64,000 nt of DNA from Candidatus Jettenia sp. (GTDB lineage: Bacteria > Planctomycetota > Brocadiia > Brocadiales > Brocadiaceae): the NCBI GenBank assembly GCA_021650895.1, contig CP091278.1, forward strand, positions 835,659-899,658, read 5' to 3'. Made by a program: the position numbers and the translations under genes. The notes under the pieces were generated by a model, which was not told the DNA's origin, searched no databases, and worked only from the letters and a program-made list of their open reading frames with translations. Each line of letters starts with the position of its first letter. The stretch's first letter is position 1. This document shows, piece after piece, positions 44,320 to 53,701 of this stretch.

Positions 44320-45384
44320 TTACAATAAAATAAAACTGAATCCGGCCAAAAGAACTGCAATAATCCAGAACCGGAAAGTAACTTTTGTTTCAGACAACCC
44401 TTTGAATTGGAAATGATGATGCAGGGGCGCGCAACGAAAAATTCTCTTCTTTGTCATTTTATAGAAGGAAACTTGCATGATGACAGAAATTGTCTCAGCA
44501 ATAAAGATACCTCCAATAACAATCATTACCACTTCTTGTTTTACAATAATAGCAACGAGCCCCAGTACACCTCCCAATGCTAATGAGCCTGTATCACCCA
44601 TGAAAACCTGAGCAGGAAAACAGTTATACCATAAAAATCCTAAACCTCCTCCTGCAAGTGCAGCACAAAAGACGCTCAATTCCTGACTTCCTGCAATATA
44701 AGGAATATTCAGATAATTACTGAAATCTACACTCCCCGAAATATAAGCAATAACAGTAAAAACAGCGCCTGCTATAATGCTGCACCCTATCGCTAATCCA
44801 TCCAGCCCATCAGTAAGATTCACAGCATTTGACATTGCCACAATAAAGAAGGTAACGACTAGTATGTAAAAAGGTCCTAAATTAGGTTTAAATTCTTTTA
44901 TAAAAGGAATTACTACCTGTGTACCCCACGTGAATTTATTAAAATGAAAATATAAAATTAACCCTAATACGAGTCCCAATGCCGATTGAAATAAAAATTT
45001 TGACATATCACTTAAACCCGGTGCATCTTTTTGTGTTAGTTTAATATAGTCATCAATGAACCCAAGCGCACCAAACCATATCAGCGTAAACATTAATAAA
45101 AGGACATACCCATTATAAACGTTACACCAGAGTAAAGTAGAGATAAGGATAGCAACAATTACAATCGTTCCTCCCATAGTAGGGGTATTTTTTTTACTAG
45201 AATGCATACGTTTTAGTTCTTCGGAATCCGTTTTTGTCGTATCCTCACCAATCTTTAATGATCTGAGTTTCTTGATGAACCAATGACCAAAAAAAATACT
45301 AACGAAAAATGCTGTAAAAGCAGCGAAACATAAACGAAAAGCTACGGATTCAAATATTTCTAATGAAAACCAATGGTATAGCAA
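44320..45384 (-). CDS. mraY: Phospho-MurNAc-pentapeptide translocase MraY
   Basis: Integral membrane enzyme making lipid I. About ten helices. The conserved loops are KKNTPTMGG (about 64-72), DDYIKL (about 109-114), NAVNLTDGLDGLAIG (about 186-200), FMGDTGSLALGG (about 265-276) and the HHHFQFKG near the C-terminus (FRCAPLHHHFQ). Its 354 residues fit. It stands between murF and ftsW; murD, which often lies here, is missing. Confidence 0.96.
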   Translation of the reverse strand: MLYHWFSLEIFESVAFRLCFAAFTAFFVSIFFGHWFIKKLRSLKIGEDTTKTDSEELKRMHSSKKNTPTMGGTIVIVAILISTLLWCNVYNGYVLLLMFTLIWFGALGFIDDYIKLTQKDAPGLSDMSKFLFQSALGLVLGLILYFHFNKFTWGTQVVIPFIKEFKPNLGPFYILVVTFFIVAMSNAVNLTDGLDGLAIGCSIIAGAVFTVIAYISGSVDFSNYLNIPYIAGSQELSVFCAALAGGGLGFLWYNCFPAQVFMGDTGSLALGGVLGLVAIIVKQEVVMIVIGGIFIAETISVIMQVSFYKMTKKRIFRCAPLHHHFQFKGLSETKVTFRFWIIAVLLAGFSFILL

Positions 45385-45475
45385 GTCTCTTAACCTCGTT
45401 AATTACTCATTATCTCTTAAGTCAATTGTCTTTGAAAATTGATACATTCTCTTTTTATCAACAATCCTTTTTCTG

Positions 45476-46882
45476 TTAAAAACAGTTATGACTCAGTTCC
45501 TGTTTAAGAAAAAATTCCCTAAATTTCTCAATAATTTTTTCCATATGCATACCCCTGGAACCTTTAATTAATACGGTATCATTCTCTTTCAGAGTATTTA
45601 TTTCGGATGCTGAAATATCCGCAACTTCTTTAAAACTCATGATCCGGCTTTCCGGCATACCAGATAGCTTTGCCGCCCTTGCGATATCATATGCATGCTC
45701 TCCCACCGTCCATAACACATCAATATTAAGACGAGCCACCTTCTCTCCGACTTCTCTGTGTAGCTGATACGATTCTTTCCCTAACTCTAGCATATCTCCA
45801 CAGATGAAAACCCTTCTATTCCTCGTATTGATTTCACCAAGATACTGCAAAGCAGCATTTACCGATTCAGGATTTGCATTATATGCGTCATTGATAACGA
45901 TAATATTTCCTATACACTGCTGTTCCATTCTCATCGAGGGTAGTTTAAAAGAAAAAAGGGCATCCTTTAGATCACGGAGATCATGACCTAATGCATAGCA
46001 GATTGCAAAAGATGCCAGACAGTTGTTTATATTATGATCTCCAGGAATCGGAATATAAACATCTAAATGGTCATTAATTGTTATCATATATCCTGTATTT
46101 TTCTTCTTTACATCTGTACATCTTATCTGTGCATGATGATTAAAACCAAAGCTTACAGACTTTCCCTTATACCGGTCAGCAATCGTAATACACCATGGAT
46201 TATCAATGTTGTATACAAATACACCACCAGTCCGTATATTTTCTAATATCTCGCCTTTTGCCTGGGCAACACCTTCAATACTTCCGAGTCCTTCCAAATG
46301 GGTTTTTGAGATGTTAACAATTACAGCAATCTCTGGATTACCAATTTCAGAAAGACGTAAAATTTCACCAGGGGCATTCGTACCCATCTCAAGAACACCA
46401 TACCGATGCTTATTTTCTATTTCAAATATCGTTATCGGCACACCAATAAAATTATTGAAACTTTTCTGTGATTTTACCGTCGGGCTAAAACACGACAATA
46501 AGTGGTATGTCATCTCTTTTGTAGTAGTTTTTCCATTACTTCCCGTAATACCGATAATCCGTGTATCCAATTTTTGACGATAATATTTTGCCAAATCACC
46601 TAAAGCTGTTATAGTATTTGCTACTTGAATTATAGAAGAACTCCTACCCTTCAAGTCCAAGGTATGCTCACGGGAAACAACCACACCTATAGCTCCGTTA
46701 TCTATCGCCTGAACAATAAATTGATGACCATCAAAATGTTCTCCCGGAATTGCGAAAAACAGATCACCGCTTTGAATATTCCGGCTATCAGTTGATACAC
46801 CTCTTATTCTGGCATTTTTATCTGCAAATATCAGTTGCCCATTAACGGCTTTGGCAGCTTCTTCAAAAGATATGGTTTCCAT
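45476..46882 (-). CDS. murF: UDP-MurNAc-tripeptide--D-Ala-D-Ala ligase
   Basis: Adds D-Ala-D-Ala to complete the stem pentapeptide. GITGSNGKTTTKEM (residues 111-124) is the ATP loop; GVLEMGTNAPGEI, ISKTHLEGLGS and VINDAYNANPESV are MurF-specific. The 468 residues match. It lies 14 bases downstream of murE and 90 upstream of mraY. Confidence 0.96.
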   Translation of the reverse strand: METISFEEAAKAVNGQLIFADKNARIRGVSTDSRNIQSGDLFFAIPGEHFDGHQFIVQAIDNGAIGVVVSREHTLDLKGRSSSIIQVANTITALGDLAKYYRQKLDTRIIGITGSNGKTTTKEMTYHLLSCFSPTVKSQKSFNNFIGVPITIFEIENKHRYGVLEMGTNAPGEILRLSEIGNPEIAVIVNISKTHLEGLGSIEGVAQAKGEILENIRTGGVFVYNIDNPWCITIADRYKGKSVSFGFNHHAQIRCTDVKKKNTGYMITINDHLDVYIPIPGDHNINNCLASFAICYALGHDLRDLKDALFSFKLPSMRMEQQCIGNIIVINDAYNANPESVNAALQYLGEINTRNRRVFICGDMLELGKESYQLHREVGEKVARLNIDVLWTVGEHAYDIARAAKLSGMPESRIMSFKEVADISASEINTLKENDTVLIKGSRGMHMEKIIEKFREFFLKQELSHNCF

Positions 46883-46896
46883 ACTTACCTATTACC

Positions 46897-48372
46897 CTAG
46901 CTATTAAAATTTGCTATTAAATTATTTTGTAATCTATGTCTTACAACCTCATGATCATGAAAAGGAGTCATAGTATCTTTTGATATCTGATATTGCTCAT
47001 GGCCTTTGCCTGCAATAATTACAACATCTCCACTTTTTGCTTCTAAAAGGGCTTCTTCAATAGCACTTTTTCTATCAGGTTGTATGCGAAAAGCAGCTTT
47101 ACTGCTTAACCCTTTTTGAATTTCATGAATAATACTACAAGGGTCCTCAGAACGGGGATTATCGCTTGTTATCCAGAAAAGATCGGAATATTTCTCTGCG
47201 ATATGCCCCATCTTAGGTCTTTTTTTTCTATCTCGGTCTCCGCCGCATCCAAAAACGAGTAAAATACGTCCGGTTGTTATCTCTCTGAGAGTACTCAAAA
47301 TTACTTGCAACGCCTGATGTGTATGGGCATAATCAATATAAACAAGAAAATCCTGTCCACAATCAATTTTCTCCAATCGACCAGGAACCATAGGTAAAGA
47401 TTCGATGCCTGTTTTTATTGTATCGATTGTAAACCCTTGTGCCAAAGTACTTGCAGCCGCTGCTAACGCATTATAAATGTTGTGTTTTCCCACCAATTTT
47501 AGATGGATCGTCTTTTTCCCCCAGGGAGAATTGAGTAAAAACCTTGTTGTATCATTACCCAAATGGATTTCCTCTGCTATCACATCGGCATTCTTTCTCT
47601 TTATACCATACCAAATTACCCGTGACTTCGTACACTGTGCAAAATACTTACTCATATTATGATCAGCATTCAGTACCGTAACTGCCCCTGAATTTAATTT
47701 TTTTACCAATTTTAGTTTTTCTTCTCTATAATTTTTTATATTTTCGTGGTAATCAAGATGTTCAGCAGATAAATTTGTAAAAATTGCAGAACTGAAATGA
47801 ATACCATCTAACCGATGTTGGGATAAGGCATGAGAAGATGCTTCGATTACAGCATACCGTATATCAGATTTAAGCATTTGTGAAAGATAACTCTGTATTT
47901 CAACAGATTCAGGAGTCGTTTCCTGAGCAGGAATAACTCTCCTTCCAATTTGATATTGAATGGTCCCAATAAGACCGACTTCACTGCCAGAAGCCTCAAT
48001 AATTGACTTTGTGAGATATGATGTCGTTGTTTTACCATTTGTTCCTGTAATGCCAGTTACTATCATTTTGGAAGAGGGTTCATCATAAAAATGATTACTC
48101 ATACATGCCAGAGCCTGGCGTGTATTGGACACAATAATTTGAGGTATTTGCAAAGCAACTTCGCTTCTTTTCTCAACAACGAGAGCTATAGCTCCTTTTT
48201 CTATTGCCTTGACAAGAAAATCATGTCCATCCAGCTTATGACCTTTGATTGCAACAAACACACAACCCTTTTTGACTTTACGAGAGTCTTGTGTTATCCC
48301 ACACACATCCTTCTCTACAAAATCATAAGATTTGTATCTTTTTAGACAGGAACAAAGCTCACTTAATTTCAT
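46897..48372 (-). CDS. murE: UDP-MurNAc-L-Ala-D-Glu--meso-diaminopimelate ligase
   Basis: Adds the third stem residue. The ATP loop GITGTNGKTTTSYL (about 110-123), EASSHALSQHRLDG, NLSAEHLDYHENI and DYAHTHQAL are canonical. The motif DNPRSEDP is the meso-diaminopimelate-specific DNPR sequence, indicating a DAP-type wall. The frame is open to 48429, but ATG 48372 gives the usual start MKLSELC and overlaps the stop of the preceding small gene by 14 bases, which supports coupled translation. Confidence 0.95.
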   Translation of the reverse strand: MKLSELCSCLKRYKSYDFVEKDVCGITQDSRKVKKGCVFVAIKGHKLDGHDFLVKAIEKGAIALVVEKRSEVALQIPQIIVSNTRQALACMSNHFYDEPSSKMIVTGITGTNGKTTTSYLTKSIIEASGSEVGLIGTIQYQIGRRVIPAQETTPESVEIQSYLSQMLKSDIRYAVIEASSHALSQHRLDGIHFSSAIFTNLSAEHLDYHENIKNYREEKLKLVKKLNSGAVTVLNADHNMSKYFAQCTKSRVIWYGIKRKNADVIAEEIHLGNDTTRFLLNSPWGKKTIHLKLVGKHNIYNALAAAASTLAQGFTIDTIKTGIESLPMVPGRLEKIDCGQDFLVYIDYAHTHQALQVILSTLREITTGRILLVFGCGGDRDRKKRPKMGHIAEKYSDLFWITSDNPRSEDPCSIIHEIQKGLSSKAAFRIQPDRKSAIEEALLEAKSGDVVIIAGKGHEQYQISKDTMTPFHDHEVVRHRLQNNLIANFNS

Positions 48373-48655
48373 GTTCTGCTGCCGAATCCTCTTCAAATAG
48401 GTTATTTTTCTCTGATGAAGAATAATCAATTTTTAGTGTTGCATCAAAACCCTGTGTCCGTTTACTTCCTGATTGAGTAATTCGTTCGTAGAAACACTTT
48501 GTTTTATCGATTTTATCAACTTCTTCAGCATATTCCTTTAGGAGCCTGTCCAGCGTTTCCCGGTTGGTAGTACGAGCTACTTCCAGTTCTTTTTCTGTTG
48601 CATAAAGACTATACCATAGAATAAAATTTTGCTTTTCAATTTCTTTGTCTTTCAT
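48359..48655 (-). CDS. Small hypothetical protein in the dcw cluster
   Basis: A 98-residue charged protein between ftsI and murE. The first about 60 residues look helical with a heptad pattern (LEVARTTNRETLDRLLKEYAEEVDKI). The last 40 are acidic and disordered. There is no signal peptide. Its stop overlaps the murE start by 14 bases. No family recognised; its place in the wall operon suggests a role in division or wall synthesis, which is inference. Confidence 0.6.
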   Translation of the reverse strand: MKDKEIEKQNFILWYSLYATEKELEVARTTNRETLDRLLKEYAEEVDKIDKTKCFYERITQSGSKRTQGFDATLKIDYSSSEKNNLFEEDSAAEHEIK

Positions 48656-48774
48656 CTTCGTCTTCCTGTTTACTAAGATGATTATCGTAACAAAAACAAA
48701 AAATGTTTCATGTTCTTCTCTTAGCCGTTACCATTGCCCTTAAATTGCTTTTACAAAGCATACGTAATCCGCAA

Positions 48775-50496
48775 TTATTGCATTGCCATCTGAAATTTTA
48801 AAGGCTCAACACCAAGATAGAGCAATGATCTTCGAATAATTTCCCGCACCGCAGGAGCCGCAACGGTACCGCCGTAATATGCACCGTTCTGAGGCTCATT
48901 AATCATTACCAATACACAAATACGGGGCTGGTCTGCAGGAGCATAGGCAATAAAAGAACCTACATATTTTTCGTGAGAATATCGTCTTCCCTCATCGGAA
49001 GTTTTTTGTGACGTACCTGTCTTCCCGGCAATATCATACTCAAATAGATTTGCACCTTTTCCAGTGCCTTCCGTAACAACCTTCATCAATATAGGATTCA
49101 TCATATTACGCGCAATATTTACATTCATTACCCGCCGAACAAGTTGCGGATGTTGAAATTCTTCTTTTATTTTATTATCGTTACTTACCATTGATCTTAT
49201 AATACTCGGCTTCAGTAATACCCCTCCATTCGGGATAGTACAAAAAGCTGTAATAAACTGCAATGGTGTAACAGCAACCTCATGTCCTATCGAAATAGAT
49301 ACCAGAGAGTAGGTGTCTGACCACTGCTTTGCTGGACGGAAGATACCTCCAATTTCTCCTGGTAGTTCAATTCCTGTTTTTTCTCCAAACTTAAACTGTT
49401 TAAGATATTGATACATCTTTTGTATCCCCATAAGCATTCCTAATTTGGCCATTCCAATATTACTTGAATAAGAAATAATTTCAGCAACAGTAAGATTGCC
49501 ATGACCTCCGTGAGTATCATGAAGAGTTCTGCCTTTTATTTCATAAACACCATTATTGCAAAATAAAACATCATCAGGCCTTACTATACCTTCTTCCAGT
49601 AAGCCTGAGAGTACAATAGGTTTCATTAACGAACCGGGCTCATAACAATCGGTGATGGCAAGATTTCTTCGGTTATTTGAATGATATTTCTTGAAATGAT
49701 TCGGATTATAGGTAGGATAATTGGCCATACCAAGTACTTCACCTGTCATCGGATCCATTGCAATCGCTGTTGCGGAGGAAGGCATCCACTTCTCACAAGC
49801 GATCCCTAATTCTTCTTCAACGATATGCTGAATATTAGCATCAATTGTCAGAACAACAGTATTTCCATGCTTAGGCAGTTGCACCTTTGAGTCCGGTGTG
49901 ATAATCTGGCGTTGCAGTGCATCTCGGAAAATGAGTTTATATCCCGGTTTCCCTGACAACATATCATCAAATGATAATTCAACACCTTCTATTCCCTTCT
50001 CATCAATATTGGTAAATCCAAGGATATGACTTCCTAACTGCTGATTGGGATAAAACCGGTGGTATTCGTGACTCATATAAACACCTTTTAATGACAACTT
50101 TGCTATTGCACGAAGTTCTTCATCACCTATCTTTCGCTTAATCCAAACAAATCGCTTATCTTTATTCAGCAGTTTGATTAACTTTGAGGAGTTAAGCTTT
50201 AAAATCTTACTGAGATGATATGCTACATGAGGGATGTCTTCAATTTCAGTAGGGTCAGCATAAATGGAACCTACTTGTAAAGATTCTGCAAGTGTATTTC
50301 CATTCCGATCTAAGATTGAACCTCTTCTTGCGGGTAGCTCAATCTTCTTACACTGCTGCGCTTTGGCTAGTTTTGTATATTTATCATGATCAATTATTTG
50401 AATACCCGCTAAACGAATAGCAAGGAAGATAAAAACTGCGATGAAAAAAACACCTATACTATTTACCCAAAACCTATGTTTTTTTAAAGGCAACAC
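48775..50496 (-). CDS. ftsI: Division penicillin-binding protein FtsI (class B PBP)
   Basis: Septal transpeptidase. The N-terminal membrane helix (about 11-31) is followed by the dimerisation segment (RRGSILDRNGNTLAES, 58-73) and the transpeptidase with catalytic Ser289 in SLMK, SSN (344-346) and KTG (492-494). It is normal in size (573 residues) for FtsI or SpoVD. No C-terminal PASTA repeats. It lies downstream of ftsL and pairs with FtsW in the same cluster. Confidence 0.94.
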   Translation of the reverse strand: MLPLKKHRFWVNSIGVFFIAVFIFLAIRLAGIQIIDHDKYTKLAKAQQCKKIELPARRGSILDRNGNTLAESLQVGSIYADPTEIEDIPHVAYHLSKILKLNSSKLIKLLNKDKRFVWIKRKIGDEELRAIAKLSLKGVYMSHEYHRFYPNQQLGSHILGFTNIDEKGIEGVELSFDDMLSGKPGYKLIFRDALQRQIITPDSKVQLPKHGNTVVLTIDANIQHIVEEELGIACEKWMPSSATAIAMDPMTGEVLGMANYPTYNPNHFKKYHSNNRRNLAITDCYEPGSLMKPIVLSGLLEEGIVRPDDVLFCNNGVYEIKGRTLHDTHGGHGNLTVAEIISYSSNIGMAKLGMLMGIQKMYQYLKQFKFGEKTGIELPGEIGGIFRPAKQWSDTYSLVSISIGHEVAVTPLQFITAFCTIPNGGVLLKPSIIRSMVSNDNKIKEEFQHPQLVRRVMNVNIARNMMNPILMKVVTEGTGKGANLFEYDIAGKTGTSQKTSDEGRRYSHEKYVGSFIAYAPADQPRICVLVMINEPQNGAYYGGTVAAPAVREIIRRSLLYLGVEPLKFQMAMQ

Positions 50497-50551
50497 GTTG
50501 GTAATTTTATAAAATTATATAAATTAAGCGGATAATGTAAGATAAAACCTT

Positions 50552-50923
50552 CTAATTATGTAATGAACAGCAATTTAATAGGGGCACTTTTTGTGTATAT
50601 AAATCTTCTGTCAAGCTTGTTTTTATTAATCCCGTTGCATTTCTTTCTCTATTTGCTTGCCTTGCGACCAATATCGCTGGTAAATCTCCCTGGGGAATGA
50701 GAGGCAACTTGAGTATCTGCATCTTATAGGCAATAATGTCAGGCGATAATAAACGACTGACATGATAATTCATCTTTCTACTCTTTTCCGATAATTCGGC
50801 ACAATCCTTTTGTAACTTAGCTACTTGATATCCTATTTCTACAATTTTATTTCTCTCCCATACCACGAATGTTGCCATCATAATAGTGATAAAAAACATC
50901 AGCAATATCCTTGCTATACCCAT
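50552..50923 (-). CDS. ftsL: FtsL-like division protein
   Basis: A small bitopic protein with one N-terminal helix (IARILLMFFITIMMATFVV) and a following coiled coil (VGYQVAKLQKDCAELSEKSRK), the FtsL layout. The ATG at 50923 (atatggg) comes just after the rsmH stop (50925), separated by a single base, supporting translational coupling. Family sequence similarity is too weak to prove FtsL; position between rsmH and ftsI is the main support. Confidence 0.72.
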   Translation of the reverse strand: MGIARILLMFFITIMMATFVVWERNKIVEIGYQVAKLQKDCAELSEKSRKMNYHVSRLLSPDIIAYKMQILKLPLIPQGDLPAILVARQANRERNATGLIKTSLTEDLYTQKVPLLNCCSLHN

Positions 50924-50924
50924 A

Positions 50925-51827
50925 TTAAATCCTTTCTGCCGCTCTAAGTTTTGCACTTCTGCTTCTTATGTTTTTTTCTATTTCAGCTTCACCTGGACTT
51001 ATAGGCTTTTTTGTAAGTATCTTAAATATCCCCTGATTCGCCTTTTCTATGAATTTGTTCTTCACAATTCGGTCTTCAAGGGAATGGAAACTAATAATCA
51101 CAATACGAGCCCCGGCAAACATATAATGATGAATTTTATCTAAAAAATTTCCTAAACTATCCAATTCTCTGTTTACAGCAATTCTCAATGCCTGAAATGT
51201 CCTGGTAGCAGGATGAATTTTACTTTTGCCGATAGGAACGACTCGTTCGATTATAGCAGCCAATTGTCTTGTTGAAGTAATCCCTGTCTCTTTTTCTGCT
51301 CTTAGTATAGCACGAGCAATTCTTCTCGACCATCGTTCTTCTCCGTATTTCTTCAATAATTCTTCCAGTTCCTTTTCAGAAAGCCTCTGAATCAGATCAT
51401 GTACTGTAACACCTCTTGATCGATCCATCCTCATATCTAGCGGGCCTTCTTTTGAGAAACTGAAACCACGTTCTGCCCAATCAAATTGTAGCGAAGAGGC
51501 TCCCAAATCAAGTAAAACACCATGTACTTTGTCAACCCCTGCTTGCCGCAATACTTCATCAACATCGGAATAATCGGCATGATAAAACTTACATAGAGTA
51601 TTACTTATTTTTGATAAATATTCTTTAGCTATGTACAATATTTGCAAGTCCTTATCGATACCAATCAAAAGGCCATTTGGTTGGACTTTTTCTATTATTT
51701 TACTTGCATGCCCGCCACTTCCTACTGTACCATCTAAAATGATTTGTCCTGGCTTCAAACATAAATAATTTAGCACTTCTTCGATCATTACCGGTATGTG
51801 AGGAGGGTTATTTACCAGATCATCCAT
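50925..51827 (-). CDS. rsmH: 16S rRNA m4C1402 methyltransferase RsmH (MraW)
   Basis: Methylates N4 of C1402 in the ribosomal decoding centre with SAM. HIPVMIEEVLNYL (start), DGTVGSGGHASKI (SAM loop, about 32-44), GVLLDLGASSLQFD, GFSFSKEGPLDMRMD and SFHSLEDRIVK are all characteristic. The 300 residues match. It follows mraZ by 38 bases, as is typical of dcw operons. Confidence 0.96.
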   Translation of the reverse strand: MDDLVNNPPHIPVMIEEVLNYLCLKPGQIILDGTVGSGGHASKIIEKVQPNGLLIGIDKDLQILYIAKEYLSKISNTLCKFYHADYSDVDEVLRQAGVDKVHGVLLDLGASSLQFDWAERGFSFSKEGPLDMRMDRSRGVTVHDLIQRLSEKELEELLKKYGEERWSRRIARAILRAEKETGITSTRQLAAIIERVVPIGKSKIHPATRTFQALRIAVNRELDSLGNFLDKIHHYMFAGARIVIISFHSLEDRIVKNKFIEKANQGIFKILTKKPISPGEAEIEKNIRSRSAKLRAAERI

Positions 51828-51865
51828 TTTATTACATGAAACTTTTATAAAACATGGGAAAGTAC

Positions 51866-52333
51866 TTATTCCGCTTCGTCTGAAGAACGGTTAAATTGAA
51901 ATAAATCCTCTGCAATCTCTTCAAATGCTTTCTCATATTCCAACTCAAAATCCTTCCATCTTTTTTCATCCCAAATCTCAATACGGCTATTTACCCCTAC
52001 AATCACAATATTCTTTTGAATCTTAGCAAAATCTTTCAAATATTGAGGAATCAGTATACGACCTTGCGGGTCACATTCCGGAATTTTCTGCGCTTTAGAA
52101 AAAAAAAGGCGCTGAAATTGACGCGCCTTTTTATTAGTAAAAGAGAGTTGTTCGATCCTTGAAACGACGTTCTGCCATACTTTGGGTGTATACATGAACA
52201 GACATGTATCTAGTCCTCGAGTTATAAAAAATCCCTTCCCTTCTGCCTCTATGTTGATACCCTCACGTAGAGGAGCCGGTATGGCTAGTCTATTCTTGTC
52301 ATCAATTGTGTGATGGTATTCCCCGGTGAACAT
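51866..52333 (-). CDS. mraZ: Transcriptional regulator MraZ
   Basis: First gene of the dcw operon and its repressor in E. coli. Two SpoVT/AbrB-like halves are visible: FTGEYHHTIDDKNRLAIPAPLR (residues 2-23) and about 80-110 (IPECDPQGRILIPQYL). The C-terminus ends in an acidic extension (about 130-155). Direct repeats typical of MraZ binding lie 12 bases upstream. Confidence 0.94.
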   Translation of the reverse strand: MFTGEYHHTIDDKNRLAIPAPLREGINIEAEGKGFFITRGLDTCLFMYTPKVWQNVVSRIEQLSFTNKKARQFQRLFFSKAQKIPECDPQGRILIPQYLKDFAKIQKNIVIVGVNSRIEIWDEKRWKDFELEYEKAFEEIAEDLFQFNRSSDEAE

Positions 52334-52344
52334 TTATAAATTTT

Positions 52345-52374
52345 CCCCCACTTTTCACCACTTAATACCACTTA
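52345..52374 (-). promoter_or_regulatory. MraZ boxes upstream of mraZ
   Basis: On the minus strand, agtgg occurs three times with exactly 10-base period (agtggtatta, agtggtgaaa, agtgggggaa). Spaced TGGG/GTGG repeats of this sort in front of mraZ are its own operator. The last copy blends into the ribosome-binding region. Confidence 0.8.
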
Positions 52375-52382
52375 CCGTAATG

Positions 52383-52410
52383 ACAATAAACTTTTTTAGA
52401 TATTTGTCAA
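52383..52410 (-). promoter_or_regulatory. Probable sigma70 promoter of the dcw operon
   Basis: On the minus strand ttgaca (52405-52410) and tattgt (52383-52388) are 16 bases apart, with the MraZ boxes just downstream at the expected start of transcription. Confidence 0.5.
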
Positions 52411-52595
52411 GAAGTATTTTTCCTGTTACTTTGCAGAGAATAAAATCAAGGTGTCCTTGTATACAATTAAATGTATTTTTACAATTTATATATACTATAT
52501 ATTGTATTATACTTTAAATATTTTTAAAGAAGTACTTCAACTTATTTTTTTAACTCATGAGGCTTATAACATTGATTAGCTGTTTAAAATAATGT

Positions 52596-53684
52596 ATGAT
52601 AATTTTAATGAATGTTATTGTACCTAAGTCAGTTGAAATCTGTACTAAATTAGCCGATTTCGATTATGATCTTCCAAAAGACTTAATTGCACAGCAACCG
52701 TTGGAAAATCGGGATGATGCGCGACTTTTGATACTCTATCGGAATACAGGTAAAATAGAACACCGTAAATTTTATGAAATTACTGATTATCTTTCCGATG
52801 GGGATTTATTGGTTCTCAATAATACTAAGGTAATTCCAGCACGCATACGAGGAAACAAGACCAGTGGCACTTCAATTGAACTGCTATTTATAGAAGAGTT
52901 AGAAGAGAATCGATGGAAGGTATTAATAAAATCAAGGGCAAAATTAAGAGAAAAAGAGGAAATACGTATTGATAGCAAGATAATCTCTGTAAATTTACTC
53001 GGAAGATCAGAAGATGGTGCATGGTATGTAGAGTTTAATAAAGATGTTGATATAAAAAGACTTATGAATCAAATGGGAGAAATGCCCCTGCCTCCCTATA
53101 TAAAACGCAATAAAGATAGCAACGCATTATATTCGCTGGATCAAGAGAGATATCAAACGGTATTTGCCAAAAAAGCAGGTGCTATTGCAGCTCCAACAGC
53201 GGGTTTGCATTTTAGTCAAAATATCCTTAAGAATATAAAAACACTTGGAACAGAAATAGAATTTATTACCCTCCATGTAGGTTTAGGCACTTTTCTGCCC
53301 ATTAAAACAGAAGATATCCGAAACCATCAGATGCATAAAGAATATTATGAATGTTCTGAAGAAGTTGTTCAAAAAATAAAGAAGACGAAAGAAAAAAATA
53401 ACCGTGTAATCGCTACGGGAAGTACCTCCTGTCGCGTTCTCGAAACGGTTGCCATGAATGGTAAAGCACCACAACTTTCTGGTTGGACAAGTTTATTTAT
53501 ACATCCTCCTTATCATTTTCAGTATGTTGATATTTTACTTACTAATTTCCATCTCCCGAAAACTACACTATTATTATTAGTCTCTGCCTTTGCGGGAAGG
53601 GAAAATATCATGAATGCTTACGAAATAGCCAAAAGTAAAGGATACCGTTTTTTTAGCTATGGAGATTGCATGATGATTATTTAG
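52596..53684 (+). CDS. queA: S-adenosylmethionine:tRNA ribosyltransferase-isomerase
   Basis: Penultimate step of queuosine synthesis on tRNA. Motifs: DFDYDLPKDLIAQQPLENRDDARLL (about 23-47), LSDGDLLVLNNTKVIPAR, PLPPYIKR, ERYQTVFAKKAGAIAAPTAGLHF, LHVGLGTFLPIK, GSTSCRVLE and TNFHLPKTTLLLLVSAF. The 362 residues are slightly longer at the N-terminus than usual; ATG 52608 is an alternative. It is divergent from mraZ across 260 AT-rich bases. Confidence 0.95.
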   Translation: MIILMNVIVPKSVEICTKLADFDYDLPKDLIAQQPLENRDDARLLILYRNTGKIEHRKFYEITDYLSDGDLLVLNNTKVIPARIRGNKTSGTSIELLFIEELEENRWKVLIKSRAKLREKEEIRIDSKIISVNLLGRSEDGAWYVEFNKDVDIKRLMNQMGEMPLPPYIKRNKDSNALYSLDQERYQTVFAKKAGAIAAPTAGLHFSQNILKNIKTLGTEIEFITLHVGLGTFLPIKTEDIRNHQMHKEYYECSEEVVQKIKKTKEKNNRVIATGSTSCRVLETVAMNGKAPQLSGWTSLFIHPPYHFQYVDILLTNFHLPKTTLLLLVSAFAGRENIMNAYEIAKSKGYRFFSYGDCMMII

Positions 53685-53701
53685 GGAAAAGCAAGAATTT
53701 A

